From NCBI GenBank assembly GCA_015521095.1, contig WAOU01000049.1, forward strand, positions 1 to 24,451: a stretch of DNA of 24,451 nucleotides, read 5' to 3'. A program made the position numbers and the translations under genes. Source of the DNA: Desulfurococcales archaeon (GTDB taxonomy: Archaea > Thermoproteota > Thermoprotei_A > Sulfolobales > Acidilobaceae). The notes below the pieces were generated by a model. It was given only the letters and a program-made list of their open reading frames with translations. It ran no database searches and was not told the origin of the DNA. Positions 7,850 through 16,045 of this stretch are shown in pieces (the stretch's first letter is position 1; every line of letters starts with the position of its first letter).

Positions 7850-9046
7850 CTAGAAGATAATATGGGCCCCGGCTCCCCTATCCCTGCTCTTAGAGGACTT
7901 AGTCCTATTCCTGACTTTTTCAACGGCATCTAGTAAGTCTCTCATAGTTATCCTCTTTCTGCCCTGCCTTATAGCATAGAAGCCAGCCTCCGTTACTACA
8001 GCTTTGAGATCCGCGCCGCTGAAGCCCTCCGTTAACTCGGCAAGCCTCCCTACGTCGACGTCTTTTGAGTGCTTAGTCTTTCTGAGATGTATCTTGAGTA
8101 TTGCTACTCTCGCCTTGTAGTCGGGTAACGGTATCTCGATTATCCTGTCGAACCTTCCGGGCCTTAATAGTGCCGGGTCAAGCAGATCTAGTCTGTTTGT
8201 AGCAGCTATAACTTTGACATTGGATAACGGCTCGAATCCATCCATTTCGGCGAGAAGCTGGAGAAGCGTTCTTTGAACTTCTCTGTCGCCGCTTGTCCCC
8301 AACTCGGATCTCCTTGCACCGATCCCATCGATCTCGTCTATGAATATAACGGCGGGAGCGTGCTCCCTTGCATATCTGAAGACCTCTCTTACTATTCTTG
8401 CTCCTTCTCCTATGAACTTGTTTACGAGCTCGCTTGCAACTATTCTTATGAACACGGCGTTTGATTCTCGGGCAACAGCCTTCGCGAGGAGTGTCTTTCC
8501 TGTTCCTGGAGGTCCATGCAGTAATACGCCCTTCGGGGGCTCTATGCCGACCTCGCTGAATATCTCTGGCTTCTTTAGGGGGAGTACTACGACCTCGTAT
8601 AGTTCTCGTATTTGTTTATCTAGGCCTCCAATATCCTTGAATGTGACGTTCGGACGCTCGACTACCTCCATTGCCTTTACTGTGGGATCCACCCTGTTCG
8701 GCAATACTTCTACTATGGTGGAGCCCCGATTATTGAGGGCCACGACCATGCCGGGTCTTAGATCCTTAGGATTAATGTTCTGAGATATTTTCACGACGAG
8801 GTTAGGGCCGGTGGTGCTCTTAACTATGGCCCTCTCGTTGTCTAGGACCTCGAGCACTGTCGCTTCTATGAATGGAGGGCTCATAAGCTTGTAGATTTCT
8901 CTGCGTGTATCCTCTAGTTTTCGCTCTAGGTCCATTTTCTGCTTTAGTAATGCCCGTATCCTTTCTTGTAGTATCCTTATGTGGTCTTCTGGGTCGATGT
9001 ATGGTGTTTCGCTTGATCGTCGTCGGCTGGCACTGCTCACTGACAC
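7850..9046 (-). CDS. pan: Proteasome-activating nucleotidase (PAN), AAA+ ATPase
   Basis: Hexameric AAA+ unfoldase that feeds substrates into the archaeal 20S proteasome. With the chosen start (398 residues) the order is: coiled coil (about 20-54), OB domain beginning at the conserved SPPFIEATV, Walker A GPPGTGKT (178-185), pore loop KFIG (210-213), Walker B VIFIDEID (233-240), and LLRPGRFDR. Open reading continues upstream to 9235, but that extension is unlike PAN. GTG 9046 is preferred because GGTGA (9055-9059) precedes it at good spacing and a TATA box lies at 9084-9091; GTG 9058 (leaderless) and 9040 are alternatives. The C-terminus reads HIIF rather than the usual HbYX gate-opening motif. 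Confidence 0.94.
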   Translation of the reverse strand: MSVSSASRRRSSETPYIDPEDHIRILQERIRALLKQKMDLERKLEDTRREIYKLMSPPFIEATVLEVLDNERAIVKSTTGPNLVVKISQNINPKDLRPGMVVALNNRGSTIVEVLPNRVDPTVKAMEVVERPNVTFKDIGGLDKQIRELYEVVVLPLKKPEIFSEVGIEPPKGVLLHGPPGTGKTLLAKAVARESNAVFIRIVASELVNKFIGEGARIVREVFRYAREHAPAVIFIDEIDGIGARRSELGTSGDREVQRTLLQLLAEMDGFEPLSNVKVIAATNRLDLLDPALLRPGRFDRIIEIPLPDYKARVAILKIHLRKTKHSKDVDVGRLAELTEGFSGADLKAVVTEAGFYAIRQGRKRITMRDLLDAVEKVRNRTKSSKSRDRGAGAHIIF

Positions 9047-9083
9047 GCTAAGCGTCACCGTAAAACTTATTTTTCCATGAGGG

Positions 9084-9091
9084 CTTAAAAG
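9084..9091 (-). promoter_or_regulatory. TATA box of the PAN gene
   Basis: Minus-strand CTTTTAAG. The usual spacing puts transcription start near 9061, just before GGTGA and the GTG start codons of PAN. This favours the short N-terminus over the longer open frame. Confidence 0.5.
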
Positions 9092-9164
9092 GAGGAAGGT
9101 CCTCCCTCTCCTCGATAATATCCAAGTATTTATCATGTATAACCACAGTAATCTTGTTCTAATC

Positions 9165-9204
9165 AATATAAAACCTGTGGAGTCGCGAATATAAAGGAGA
9201 GAGG
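9165..9204 (+). promoter_or_regulatory. Promoter and ribosome binding site of the MBF1-led operon
   Basis: TATA-like AATATAAAA at 9165-9173 predicts a start near 9195. AAGGAGAGAGG (9194-9204) precedes the ATG at 9209. This is the only clear promoter before a run of eight closely packed genes. Confidence 0.5.
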
Positions 9205-9208
9205 ATGC

Positions 9209-9718
9209 ATGGCCTTGGCACGAGGCAAGGAACAATTATACTGTGAAGTATGTGGATCACCTATACCCGGGCGACCTTATAAGGCCCTAGTAGATGGAGT
9301 AGAGATGATACTCTGCCCCAGCTGTTACCTAAAACTAACAAGGAGCGGGAGAGCCATCCCAGTAAAACAGAGGCCGACAAAGACCACCCGGGCCCCCAGA
9401 AGGACTAGGCCCGTCAGGAAGGTCTCCCTCGAACTATACGATATAGTAGAAGACTACTATGAAAAGATACGGAGAGCACGAGAAAGCAAAGGATGGAGCC
9501 TCAGCGTACTAGCACAGAAACTCAGAATAAGCGAATCCATGCTGAGAAAAATAGAGTCAGGAAAAATGAAGCCCTCAATAGACCTCGCTAAGAGAATCGA
9601 GAAGATCCTAAAAATACAGATACTCGAGCCCACAGAGCTAGAAGAAGAGTTCGAGGCACCCCCACCCGGTACCCTGACCCTAGGAGACGTCGTCGTAGTC
9701 AGGAGGGATGAAGACTAA
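9209..9718 (+). CDS. mbf1: Archaeal multiprotein bridging factor 1 (MBF1), zinc ribbon plus XRE-type HTH
   Basis: Archaeal homolog of the coactivator MBF1, which in archaea associates with ribosomes and is linked to translation and transcription. A zinc ribbon (Cys12, Cys15, Cys36, Cys39) is followed by a basic Pro/Arg/Thr linker (about 50-72). A Cro/XRE helix-turn-helix follows (about 82-137; [22 protein letters not shown]). The acidic tail ends in [14 protein letters not shown], as in other archaeal MBF1s. Length of 169 is typical. It is first in the operon and overlaps the next ORF start by 11 bases. Confidence 0.93.
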   Translation: MALARGKEQLYCEVCGSPIPGRPYKALVDGVEMILCPSCYLKLTRSGRAIPVKQRPTKTTRAPRRTRPVRKVSLELYDIVEDYYEKIRRARESKGWSLSVLAQKLRISESMLRKIESGKMKPSIDLAKRIEKILKIQILEPTELEEEFEAPPPGTLTLGDVVVVRRDED

Positions 9719-10847
9719 CGTGGAAGAAGCCATTCTTGTAATCCCGAGAGAAAAAATAGACCAGCTCGACGAGGCATTAGCCCTCGCAGAAACAGCTGGA
9801 TACAAGATAATACGCGTATATAAGACCAGGTACCGCAACCGGCTGGGTAAAGGCCTCATATACATGATCTCCGACGAGGTACCTGAAACAGTCACAACGA
9901 TCATCTTTTACGGTAATCCTTCCCCATCATCAATTTTCCAGCTAATGAAGAAATCCAGAAAACGTGTCATTGACAGAGTACAACTCATCCTAGAGATATT
10001 CGCTAAGCACGCTGGAAGCCGAGAAGCCCAGTTGCAAATAGAAGCCGCTAGGATAAAACACGAGATACCAATAGTGAGGGAGTGGATCCGGAGAAGCAAG
10101 ATGGGGGAGCTTCCCGGATTCCTAGGCCCAGGACGATACGCTATCGACGCATATTATAGGCATCTTACAAGTAAGCTGGCCAGAATACGTAGAGAACTCG
10201 AGAAACAGCGTAGAATACGGAGTGTAAGGAGGGGATCGCGGGAAAAGAAGGGATTCGTGCACGTATCTATTGTAGGGTACGCTAGTGCCGGCAAGACAAG
10301 CTTATTCAACGTGCTGACGGGAGAGTCGAAGCCTGTTGGAAGAGAATATTTTACGACGCTCCATACGAAGCATAAAAGAGTAAACTATAACGGAGTAGAC
10401 TATATCTTTGTCGACACTGTAGGTTTTATAAGAGATATTCCACCGGAAATAATAGAATCCTTCTACAGCACACTAGAAGAAATAGTCTATTCCGACGCAA
10501 TAATATTTGTAATAGACTCATCCGATCCTCTCCAAATAATACACGAAAAAATCAGGTCCGGCTTCGATATCTTAGCAAGAATAGGAGCCTCCGGTAGACC
10601 CGTAATAATCGCGCTTAACAAAATAGACGTTGCAGACTCAGAAATAGTAGAAAAAGTGAAAAACAGTCTCCCAACGTATATCCCTCCCACGGTCCCGGAG
10701 TATAGAGTAGTAGAGATATCTGCTAAGAAGAGAAAAGGAATAGACCAATTATTCTTGGCGCTCACCGATATCCTCCCGGTGCCCGGAAGAGATGAAAGGA
10801 CCGAGAATCATAGTGCTAAGGCTAGGACACAGGCCCCTAAGAGATAA
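9708..10847 (+). CDS. hflX: HflX-family GTPase
   Basis: Ribosome-associated GTPase; bacterial HflX splits stalled 70S ribosomes. An N-terminal HflX domain (about 1-130) and a coiled linker (about 150-178) precede the G domain: G1 GYASAGKT (190-197), G3 DTVGF (236-240), G4 NKID (304-307) and G5 SAKK. The P-loop has ASAGKT where most members have TNAGKS. Two starts are possible. ATG 9708 overlaps MBF1 but sits one base from AGGAGG (9701-9706). GTG 9720 lies just past the MBF1 stop with a 13-base spacing. The 3' end overlaps the next gene by 56 bases. Confidence 0.93.
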   Translation: MKTNVEEAILVIPREKIDQLDEALALAETAGYKIIRVYKTRYRNRLGKGLIYMISDEVPETVTTIIFYGNPSPSSIFQLMKKSRKRVIDRVQLILEIFAKHAGSREAQLQIEAARIKHEIPIVREWIRRSKMGELPGFLGPGRYAIDAYYRHLTSKLARIRRELEKQRRIRSVRRGSREKKGFVHVSIVGYASAGKTSLFNVLTGESKPVGREYFTTLHTKHKRVNYNGVDYIFVDTVGFIRDIPPEIIESFYSTLEEIVYSDAIIFVIDSSDPLQIIHEKIRSGFDILARIGASGRPVIIALNKIDVADSEIVEKVKNSLPTYIPPTVPEYRVVEISAKKRKGIDQLFLALTDILPVPGRDERTENHSAKARTQAPKR

Positions 10848-11337
10848 ACGAATAACAACACATGTGGGTCTAACAGCAAGAGCCTTCGGAGCCCACGGCA
10901 TGGTTCTCGCAGGAGAATGCGATGAACACGTAGTTAACTCACTCCGTAAAGTAACACAGTGCTGGGGAGGACCATTCAAAATAGAATGCGGCGTTAATCC
11001 CAAACGCTTCGTTAAAGAGTGGAAAGAAAACGGAGGAGAAGTAATCCACCTGACCATGTATGGTCTCCCAATAGACGACGTGATAGGAGAAATTTCTACA
11101 AGTCCCCGGGATAAACTAATCATAGTAGGCGCCGAGAAGGTAGAAGGATTCTTCTACGAAATAGCAGACTATAATGTAGCCATAGGGAACCAGCCCCATA
11201 GCGAGGTAGCTGCCCTAGCCGTATTCCTAGATAGACTATATAGGGGCCGCGAACTATACAAGTCATATATTGGAGCCCGCAAGAGAATAATTCCCCTACC
11301 ACGCGGGAAGAAGGTGATCGAAGATGAAAAATGCTGA
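10792..11337 (+). CDS. trm56: tRNA (cytidine-56-2'-O)-methyltransferase
   Basis: SPOUT-class enzyme that methylates the ribose of C56 in the T-loop of archaeal tRNAs. The 181 residues begin with [20 protein letters not shown], typical of the family. The C-terminal knot region is [41 protein letters not shown], with the AdoMet loop around GNQPHSE. GGTG lies 10 bases before the ATG. It overlaps HflX by 56 bases and TFE by 14. Pyrobaculum lacks this enzyme and uses a guide RNA instead, so its presence helps place the host. Confidence 0.93.
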   Translation: MKGPRIIVLRLGHRPLRDKRITTHVGLTARAFGAHGMVLAGECDEHVVNSLRKVTQCWGGPFKIECGVNPKRFVKEWKENGGEVIHLTMYGLPIDDVIGEISTSPRDKLIIVGAEKVEGFFYEIADYNVAIGNQPHSEVAALAVFLDRLYRGRELYKSYIGARKRIIPLPRGKKVIEDEKC

Positions 11338-11908
11338 GAACGGCGATCCAAATAGCAAGAACAGGCTAAGATCCCTACTAGTATTCGTTGATCTTCTAGC
11401 CAGAAAGAACAGGCTAGACCCTGAGAAGGCCCTTACAATATTCAAAGCACTCCTAGCCAGTAGCGAAGACTCGGGACTAAGCGATGAAGACATCTCCTTG
11501 AAAATGGGCTATAAGCAAAGCGACGTGAGAAGGATCCTCAGAACCTTCTACATGTATAAACTCGCCCGTTATAGGAGAGGTAAACACCCCGAGACAGGGG
11601 CTACAAGGTTCTACTGGTATATAGACGTCAACCTCCTCAACAGCGTCCTCCTCTGGAGGAAGAAAGCCGTCCTAGAAAAGCTGAAGTACCGTCTCCAATA
11701 CGAGGAAGAAAACTATTTCTACCGTTGTCCTCGAGACAAGACGAGATACACGTTCGAAGAGGCGTATAACTACGAGTTCATATGTCCAAAGTGTGGAAGC
11801 GTTCTCGAAGAAGAGGACAACACCGAGATAAAGAAGATACTCTCCGAGTACATCAAGCGCCTCGAGGAGGAGATAATAGAAGATGAGAGAAAAATACAAA
11901 GTAGCTGA
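11324..11908 (+). CDS. tfe: Transcription initiation factor TFE, alpha subunit
   Basis: Archaeal homolog of the TFIIE alpha subunit, which stabilises promoter opening by contacting the RNA polymerase clamp. A winged helix (about 15-100; [24 protein letters not shown]) is followed by a helical linker rich in charged residues and a C-terminal zinc ribbon (about 131-160; [17 protein letters not shown], then FICPKCGS). Only three of the four ribbon ligands are Cys (135, 154, 157); the second position is Asp138. AAGGTGAT (11311-11318) precedes the ATG, which overlaps trm56 by 14 bases. It overlaps the methyltransferase start by 26 bases. Confidence 0.94.
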   Translation: MKNAENGDPNSKNRLRSLLVFVDLLARKNRLDPEKALTIFKALLASSEDSGLSDEDISLKMGYKQSDVRRILRTFYMYKLARYRRGKHPETGATRFYWYIDVNLLNSVLLWRKKAVLEKLKYRLQYEEENYFYRCPRDKTRYTFEEAYNYEFICPKCGSVLEEEDNTEIKKILSEYIKRLEEEIIEDERKIQSS

Positions 11909-12872
11909 CTTCTTTAGCGGTGGAGGAGGATACGCGCGGGGATTCGTCGAAACCAGATACTACGATATCATTGTCGGAGTCGATAATTTTCCTCCAGCCG
12001 GTAAAACCTACAAGGCGAATTTTCCCAAGGCATTCTTCATAGCCGACGATATCAAGGAGATAACAGGGAGAACGATAAAAGATTATACGGGGTACGGCCG
12101 AGGAGATTTCGACGTAGTAATCGCTAGTCCTCCCTGTGAACCCTTCACGGGAGCAAACCCAAAGAGACAGAAGGATCCACTAGACAGGCTCTATACTGAT
12201 CCGGCTGGGCAACTATTCCTGCACGCCATACGCCTGATAGGAGATCTACAGCCCAAAGTATTCGTTATCGAGAATGTTCCAGGCATCATGGAGAGACCTA
12301 TCCAGAAAGCTATACGAAGAGAGCTCCAACGAGCTGGTTATCCAGATATCTACTTCAACGTGCTCCACGCAGAAGAATACGGGACCCCAAGCAGGAGGAC
12401 GCGAGTATTCGTCTCCAACTATAGGATCAGGCCACCGAAAAAGCCTAGGAAAACAGTATCAGACGCATTAGCAGGCCTACCCTCCCCTGGATCCCCATAC
12501 CCGCCAAACCACGACGCTCCCGGAAACATACCCTCACGCCACCGGAGAAGAATCCACAGGCTTCGGTGGGGCAACTCCCTAATCACATACCAAGGCGCAA
12601 AAAGAAGACTCCCTAACTATATCAGGTTAGACCCCAGAAGACCGGCCCCAACCGTGATGGGCACATCAAGGTTTATCCATCCATACGAGGACAGGCTTCT
12701 AACAGTAAGAGAACAAGCACGCCTAATGGGGTTCCCCGACTACCACGTGTTTCTCGGAGGCAGAGACGCGCAATACGATATAGTGGGAGAAGCAGTCCCT
12801 CCCCCGCTCGCACAAGCAATAGCAGAATTCATTAAGACGAGCATATTAGAATACTATGACGGTGAACAGTGA
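11883..12872 (+). CDS. C5-cytosine DNA methyltransferase, no visible restriction partner
   Basis: Dcm/HhaI-class methyltransferase. Motifs in order: motif [14 protein letters not shown] (9-21), motif IV SPPCEPF with catalytic Cys85, motif VI ENVPG (130-134), motif VIII GTPSRRTRVF (167-176; Ser in place of the usual Gln). A short target-recognition region (about 180-250) follows, then motif IX RPAPTV and motif X QYDIVGEAVPPPLA. Complete at 329 residues. GGAGGAGA (11866-11873) inside tfe precedes its ATG. No endonuclease or specificity gene is in the window, so it is an orphan enzyme in a housekeeping operon. DNA is the expected substrate; RNA cannot be excluded. Confidence 0.9.
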   Translation: MREKYKVADFFSGGGGYARGFVETRYYDIIVGVDNFPPAGKTYKANFPKAFFIADDIKEITGRTIKDYTGYGRGDFDVVIASPPCEPFTGANPKRQKDPLDRLYTDPAGQLFLHAIRLIGDLQPKVFVIENVPGIMERPIQKAIRRELQRAGYPDIYFNVLHAEEYGTPSRRTRVFVSNYRIRPPKKPRKTVSDALAGLPSPGSPYPPNHDAPGNIPSRHRRRIHRLRWGNSLITYQGAKRRLPNYIRLDPRRPAPTVMGTSRFIHPYEDRLLTVREQARLMGFPDYHVFLGGRDAQYDIVGEAVPPPLAQAIAEFIKTSILEYYDGEQ

Positions 12873-12874
12873 AA

Positions 12875-13333
12875 ATGGAGATAATACCGGTACTCCACAA
12901 CGTGAGCAGCGTCCAGAGACTCGTAGACTCTGTGAAGACAGCCTATTCTCTAGGGGCCAAGGCCTTTGTAGTTACTAAAGCCTATGGCGGGGCAGCACAA
13001 TCAGGTGTCGCCGAGGCAATGCGTATCTCCCTCAAACTTAATAGACAATTCATCGTATTGCCGGATTTAGACGATGCCGTAGAACTGTTACGCCCCGACC
13101 GTATACTATTACTCACGTATGATTACTCTAAGAACACAATAGATCTAGAAAACATGAAAGAAATGAACGGAAGAATCCTAGTAGTGGTCTCAGGCTCTGA
13201 CCCAGAGTTCTCTTCTTCGGAGCTGAAGCTAGGAGAACCAGTATACTTCAAGGACTCCCCTGGAAAAATAGGTCCGATAGGGGAGCTCGCGTTAATCCTC
13301 TACACATTGGCGAGAACCGGTGTCTCCAGATGA
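12875..13333 (+). CDS. COG4080-type protein, SPOUT-like fold (often labelled RecB-family nuclease)
   Basis: About 152 residues, conserved in archaea as I recall it. It begins MEIIPVLHNVSSVQRLVD and continues with AKAFVVTKAYGGAAQSGVAEA, FIVLPDLDDAVELLRPDRILLLTYD and a C-terminal PIGELALILYTLAR. That last segment resembles the knot end of SpoU/SPOUT methylases. Database names such as RecB-family nuclease are not supported by any nuclease motif I can see. ATG 12875 is chosen because GGTGA (12861-12865) lies nine bases upstream. The in-frame GTG at 12869, which would overlap the methyltransferase stop, is only three bases from it. It overlaps the next gene by four bases (ATGA). Confidence 0.7.
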   Translation: MEIIPVLHNVSSVQRLVDSVKTAYSLGAKAFVVTKAYGGAAQSGVAEAMRISLKLNRQFIVLPDLDDAVELLRPDRILLLTYDYSKNTIDLENMKEMNGRILVVVSGSDPEFSSSELKLGEPVYFKDSPGKIGPIGELALILYTLARTGVSR

Positions 13334-14484
13334 AGCAATACACCGTTAAGAACCTCCTCCAGCTAATAAAACACTATGCAAGCGTAGCAGTAGACCTCTC
13401 ACTCTATACCTTGGCTAGCGGGGACAAGACGGTCGCACTAGAAACCCTCAAAATCGAGAGAAAAGTGGACGAATACGTAAAGGAACTAATAGCAAAAATC
13501 TCCCTAGCAATCAGGAGCCCAGAACAAACCCACCTAGCTGTAAGCGTTGCAGAGGTCGGAAGAGCACTTGACAAGATAACAGATGCCGCTGGGGACCTAG
13601 CAGGACTCGTACTTAGAGGATACCCTATCCACGAATACATAAGCTCCGTGGTTAACTGCTGCGACGAGATAATACTCCTCTTACATGTAAACAAGCCCGT
13701 TAAAGAATTCTCGCCCATCGTAGACCTACTAATAGTCAAGAGAGGAGAATCATATCTCGTAGCACCAGAGCTAACGAGCGTGGAGGAAGGAGACATCCTA
13801 GTGGCCAGAGGCCCCCACGAGGAGATAGCGGATCTTGCAAAGGAGGTGGGAGACACCCAGGCATTAAAAACCATAGGTCTAGGAAGCCTAAGCGCTGCAC
13901 TCGCCGGGGACGACCTTGCACTCAGGATACTAAGAATAAAGAACCTGGCTCGACAAATGCTCGACCTAGCATTCCACTCTCTCATCTATGGAGACCCAAG
14001 GATCGCGGGATTAATACGGGAAATGGAAGACTCCGTAGACACACTATTCCACGAGATACTTGAATACTCCTACGCTGCCTCGAACCCGGGCTATGCCAAG
14101 GAGTTTGTCTCAATCGCAATATTTGCCTCTGCAATGGAGACTATCGCTGACGCCGCCGTGCAGATGAGCGAGATCGTGCGCAGAGAAGGATACCTCCCGT
14201 TTATAGGCAAAGCATTGGAGGAGGCCGAGGAGGCCTACCTGAAGATAAGGGCGACAAACAAGGTATCGGGTAAGCGACTACTCGACCTCTCGTTGCCTGA
14301 TCGAGGAGTCATGATTATCGCATTAGAAAAGAAGGGTTCATGGATAATACCTGTATCTCCAGACTATACTATTGAGGAGGGAGACGTCCTACTAGTCAAA
14401 TACTTCAAGCCTGAGGGTGAAGAAAGCGAGGAGAAGATAGAGAAGATACTAGAAGACCTAGGATTCGAGATATTGGAGGACTAG
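13330..14484 (+). CDS. Tandem PhoU/RCK_C protein, probable ion or phosphate transport regulator
   Basis: The 384 residues form an internal duplication. A PhoU-like helical domain (about 1-115) and a TrkA-C/RCK_C-like beta domain (about 122-178; LIVKRGESYLVAPELTSVEEGDILVARG) are followed by a second PhoU domain (about 190-310) and a second RCK_C domain (about 320-383; IIALEKKGSWIIPVSPDYTIEEGDVLLVKY). No membrane helices, so it is a soluble regulatory subunit, perhaps of a K+ or other cation channel. No transporter gene is adjacent. GGTG (13319-13322) precedes the ATG at spacing 7; ATGA couples it to the preceding gene. Confidence 0.85.
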   Translation: MKQYTVKNLLQLIKHYASVAVDLSLYTLASGDKTVALETLKIERKVDEYVKELIAKISLAIRSPEQTHLAVSVAEVGRALDKITDAAGDLAGLVLRGYPIHEYISSVVNCCDEIILLLHVNKPVKEFSPIVDLLIVKRGESYLVAPELTSVEEGDILVARGPHEEIADLAKEVGDTQALKTIGLGSLSAALAGDDLALRILRIKNLARQMLDLAFHSLIYGDPRIAGLIREMEDSVDTLFHEILEYSYAASNPGYAKEFVSIAIFASAMETIADAAVQMSEIVRREGYLPFIGKALEEAEEAYLKIRATNKVSGKRLLDLSLPDRGVMIIALEKKGSWIIPVSPDYTIEEGDVLLVKYFKPEGEESEEKIEKILEDLGFEILED

Positions 14485-14488
14485 ATCT

Positions 14489-15733
14489 ATGCCACGTATC
14501 CCGCCCGAGCTCTGTGCACGGTGTAAAGGATACAAGAAGCTATGCGGGCTACCTCGATGCCCGATCCTAGAAATGTTCCAGTCCCAGGCAAGAACTGTGC
14601 TAAGAATACGTGGACCCGAGGTCGAGGGATCAACCCCGCCCGGACTCCTTGTAGGAGAACATGGATATCCTAGCCTCAACGTCTACTTCTACATACCGCC
14701 AAGCGTTACCGGCGAACAAGCACGTGTATACGATGATCCGCTTGGATGGAGCAGGGCTAGATATTCTCTTGCAAGAATACTGAGGCTGAGATCGAGCCTC
14801 CTCGGAGCCCGCGTAAGAGTGAAGGCAAACGACCCATATTCCCTATACTCCAGCGAGCTCGGCATCGCCGCCCTCTCAGAGAAACCCGTGTCGACCGAGG
14901 CCCTCCTTGAGAAGATACCTGTTCCGAGGCTCCGGTTCACTGGGATAACAAAGCCCATAGGTCCCTCGGCTCCCGCGAAGAAGATACTGGTTCAGGAGAA
15001 CCCGGTGATGAACCGGAAGCTTGAACGGCTTGTATGGGACGATGCATATGCTTCAGACGCTGTATGGGAGGCTTATCTCTCAGGCGTAGACGTGTACTCT
15101 ATACAGAGGGCGTTCTCGCTCGGCTTCCTAGGCCGATATAGGAACCGGCGAGTAGTGCCTACCAGATGGACTATAACAGCCGTTGACGAGATACTCAGCA
15201 GGCATCTTCAGCGGGCTCTTCGCGATAAGCCCTCCATAGACCAGGTAGAGGTATACTTCCACGAGTACCTCGGCAACAGGTTCATAGTAGTGCTCCTCCC
15301 CGGTGAGGGAGGCCTGGAATGGATAGAGGTCTGGCATCCGAGAACCGTGTGGACAAAGACCTCGCCCAAGCCAATCATATACTATCTCTACGAGGATCCT
15401 CTAGGTAGAAAGACTATGGAGGACGGAGGCTACAGCGCCTCAAAACTAGCCGTCCTAGAAGCCCTCTACAAGCGGGGAAAGAAGGCGGACACCGTCATAA
15501 TAAGAGAAATCCTCCCCTCATACTATGCACCGGTAGGAAACTGGCACATCCGCGAGACCACCCGTAAAGCCCTAGAAAAACTCCCGCTCGCCCGGGCCTC
15601 GACTACACTAGAGGTCAAAAACGTCATTGACAAGCTACTAGTATTAGAAAATAAAGACGAGATATACGCTAAGTCGCGTCTCTTAGGATTCAAGGGGAGA
15701 ATGAGGAGGCTCACCGAATTCTTCGACCTATAA
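14489..15733 (+). CDS. nreA: NreA-family DNA repair protein (DUF650/DUF651)
   Basis: Archaeal Nre family; in Haloferax it acts in DNA repair with PCNA. The 414 residues start with the diagnostic Cys-rich CARCKGYKKLCGLPRCPIL (Cys9, 12, 19, 24). The conserved core contains LLVGEHGYPSLNVYF, DDPLGW and WDDAYASDAVWEAYLSGVDVYSIQRAFSLG. The C-terminus, RMRRLTEFFDL, looks like a PCNA-interacting (PIP) box with the usual Gln replaced by Met. GGAGG (14476-14480) gives a spacing of eight to the ATG. It is the last gene of the packed operon, four bases after the PhoU/RCK_C stop. Confidence 0.9.
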   Translation: MPRIPPELCARCKGYKKLCGLPRCPILEMFQSQARTVLRIRGPEVEGSTPPGLLVGEHGYPSLNVYFYIPPSVTGEQARVYDDPLGWSRARYSLARILRLRSSLLGARVRVKANDPYSLYSSELGIAALSEKPVSTEALLEKIPVPRLRFTGITKPIGPSAPAKKILVQENPVMNRKLERLVWDDAYASDAVWEAYLSGVDVYSIQRAFSLGFLGRYRNRRVVPTRWTITAVDEILSRHLQRALRDKPSIDQVEVYFHEYLGNRFIVVLLPGEGGLEWIEVWHPRTVWTKTSPKPIIYYLYEDPLGRKTMEDGGYSASKLAVLEALYKRGKKADTVIIREILPSYYAPVGNWHIRETTRKALEKLPLARASTTLEVKNVIDKLLVLENKDEIYAKSRLLGFKGRMRRLTEFFDL

Positions 15734-16045
15734 AGATAATTAATGCTAGAGCCTCCGCAACGGTTGCAAGATAGTATACATCTCTGCTCTCATATCAATA
15801 TTCTTAATATCGTAGAATGACCTCCAGCAGTATAACATAAGAATGACTAACGGTCGAGTCTGTAACAGTATACGGAATAGAGAGCCAAGCTCGTTGACGA
15901 CTTGGTATCCATTGATGACGCTGTCCTGTGTTAACCCCCCGGTTAACATTTTCTTGTACAAAACTACCTGGATAACAACACGATAATACCAAGTTTCTCC
16001 ACGTATCACCTAAACAACCCCACAATATTATATCGGGTATAGGGA
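15734..16045. other. Non-coding region upstream of the WhiP-like gene (candidate origin, left part)
   Basis: No convincing gene in 312 bp. It contains a small dyad GCAAC-G-GTTGC (15757-15767), the 20-bp palindrome at 15929-15948, and a 9-bp inverted repeat, ACTTGGTAT (15900-15908) and ATACCAAGT (15986-15994), enclosing that palindrome. AATATTATAT at 16023-16032 may be a promoter element but is very close to the ATG. Dyad density is high for intergenic DNA in this window. Confidence 0.5.
15929..15948. repeat. 20-bp palindrome, copy 1
   Basis: TGTTAACCCCCCGGTTAACA: 8-bp arms around a CCCC spacer, 98 bp before the WhiP-like start. Identical to the copy at 17128-17147. Probable binding site for a dimeric winged-helix protein. 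Confidence 0.8.

Noticed and set aside
9047..9235. N-terminal extension of the PAN frame up to 9235
   Set aside because: The sequence is unlike PAN, overlaps the MBF1 start region, and lies upstream of the PAN TATA box and ribosome site.
13404..13985. 193-codon open frame antisense to the PhoU/RCK_C gene
   Set aside because: Ser/Arg-rich shadow of a gene with clear domain structure on the plus strand.
15746..16009. Minus-strand open frame of 87 codons in the region before the WhiP-like gene
   Set aside because: No recognisable protein pattern, no good ribosome site, and it runs across the palindrome and dyads; better explained as non-coding DNA.
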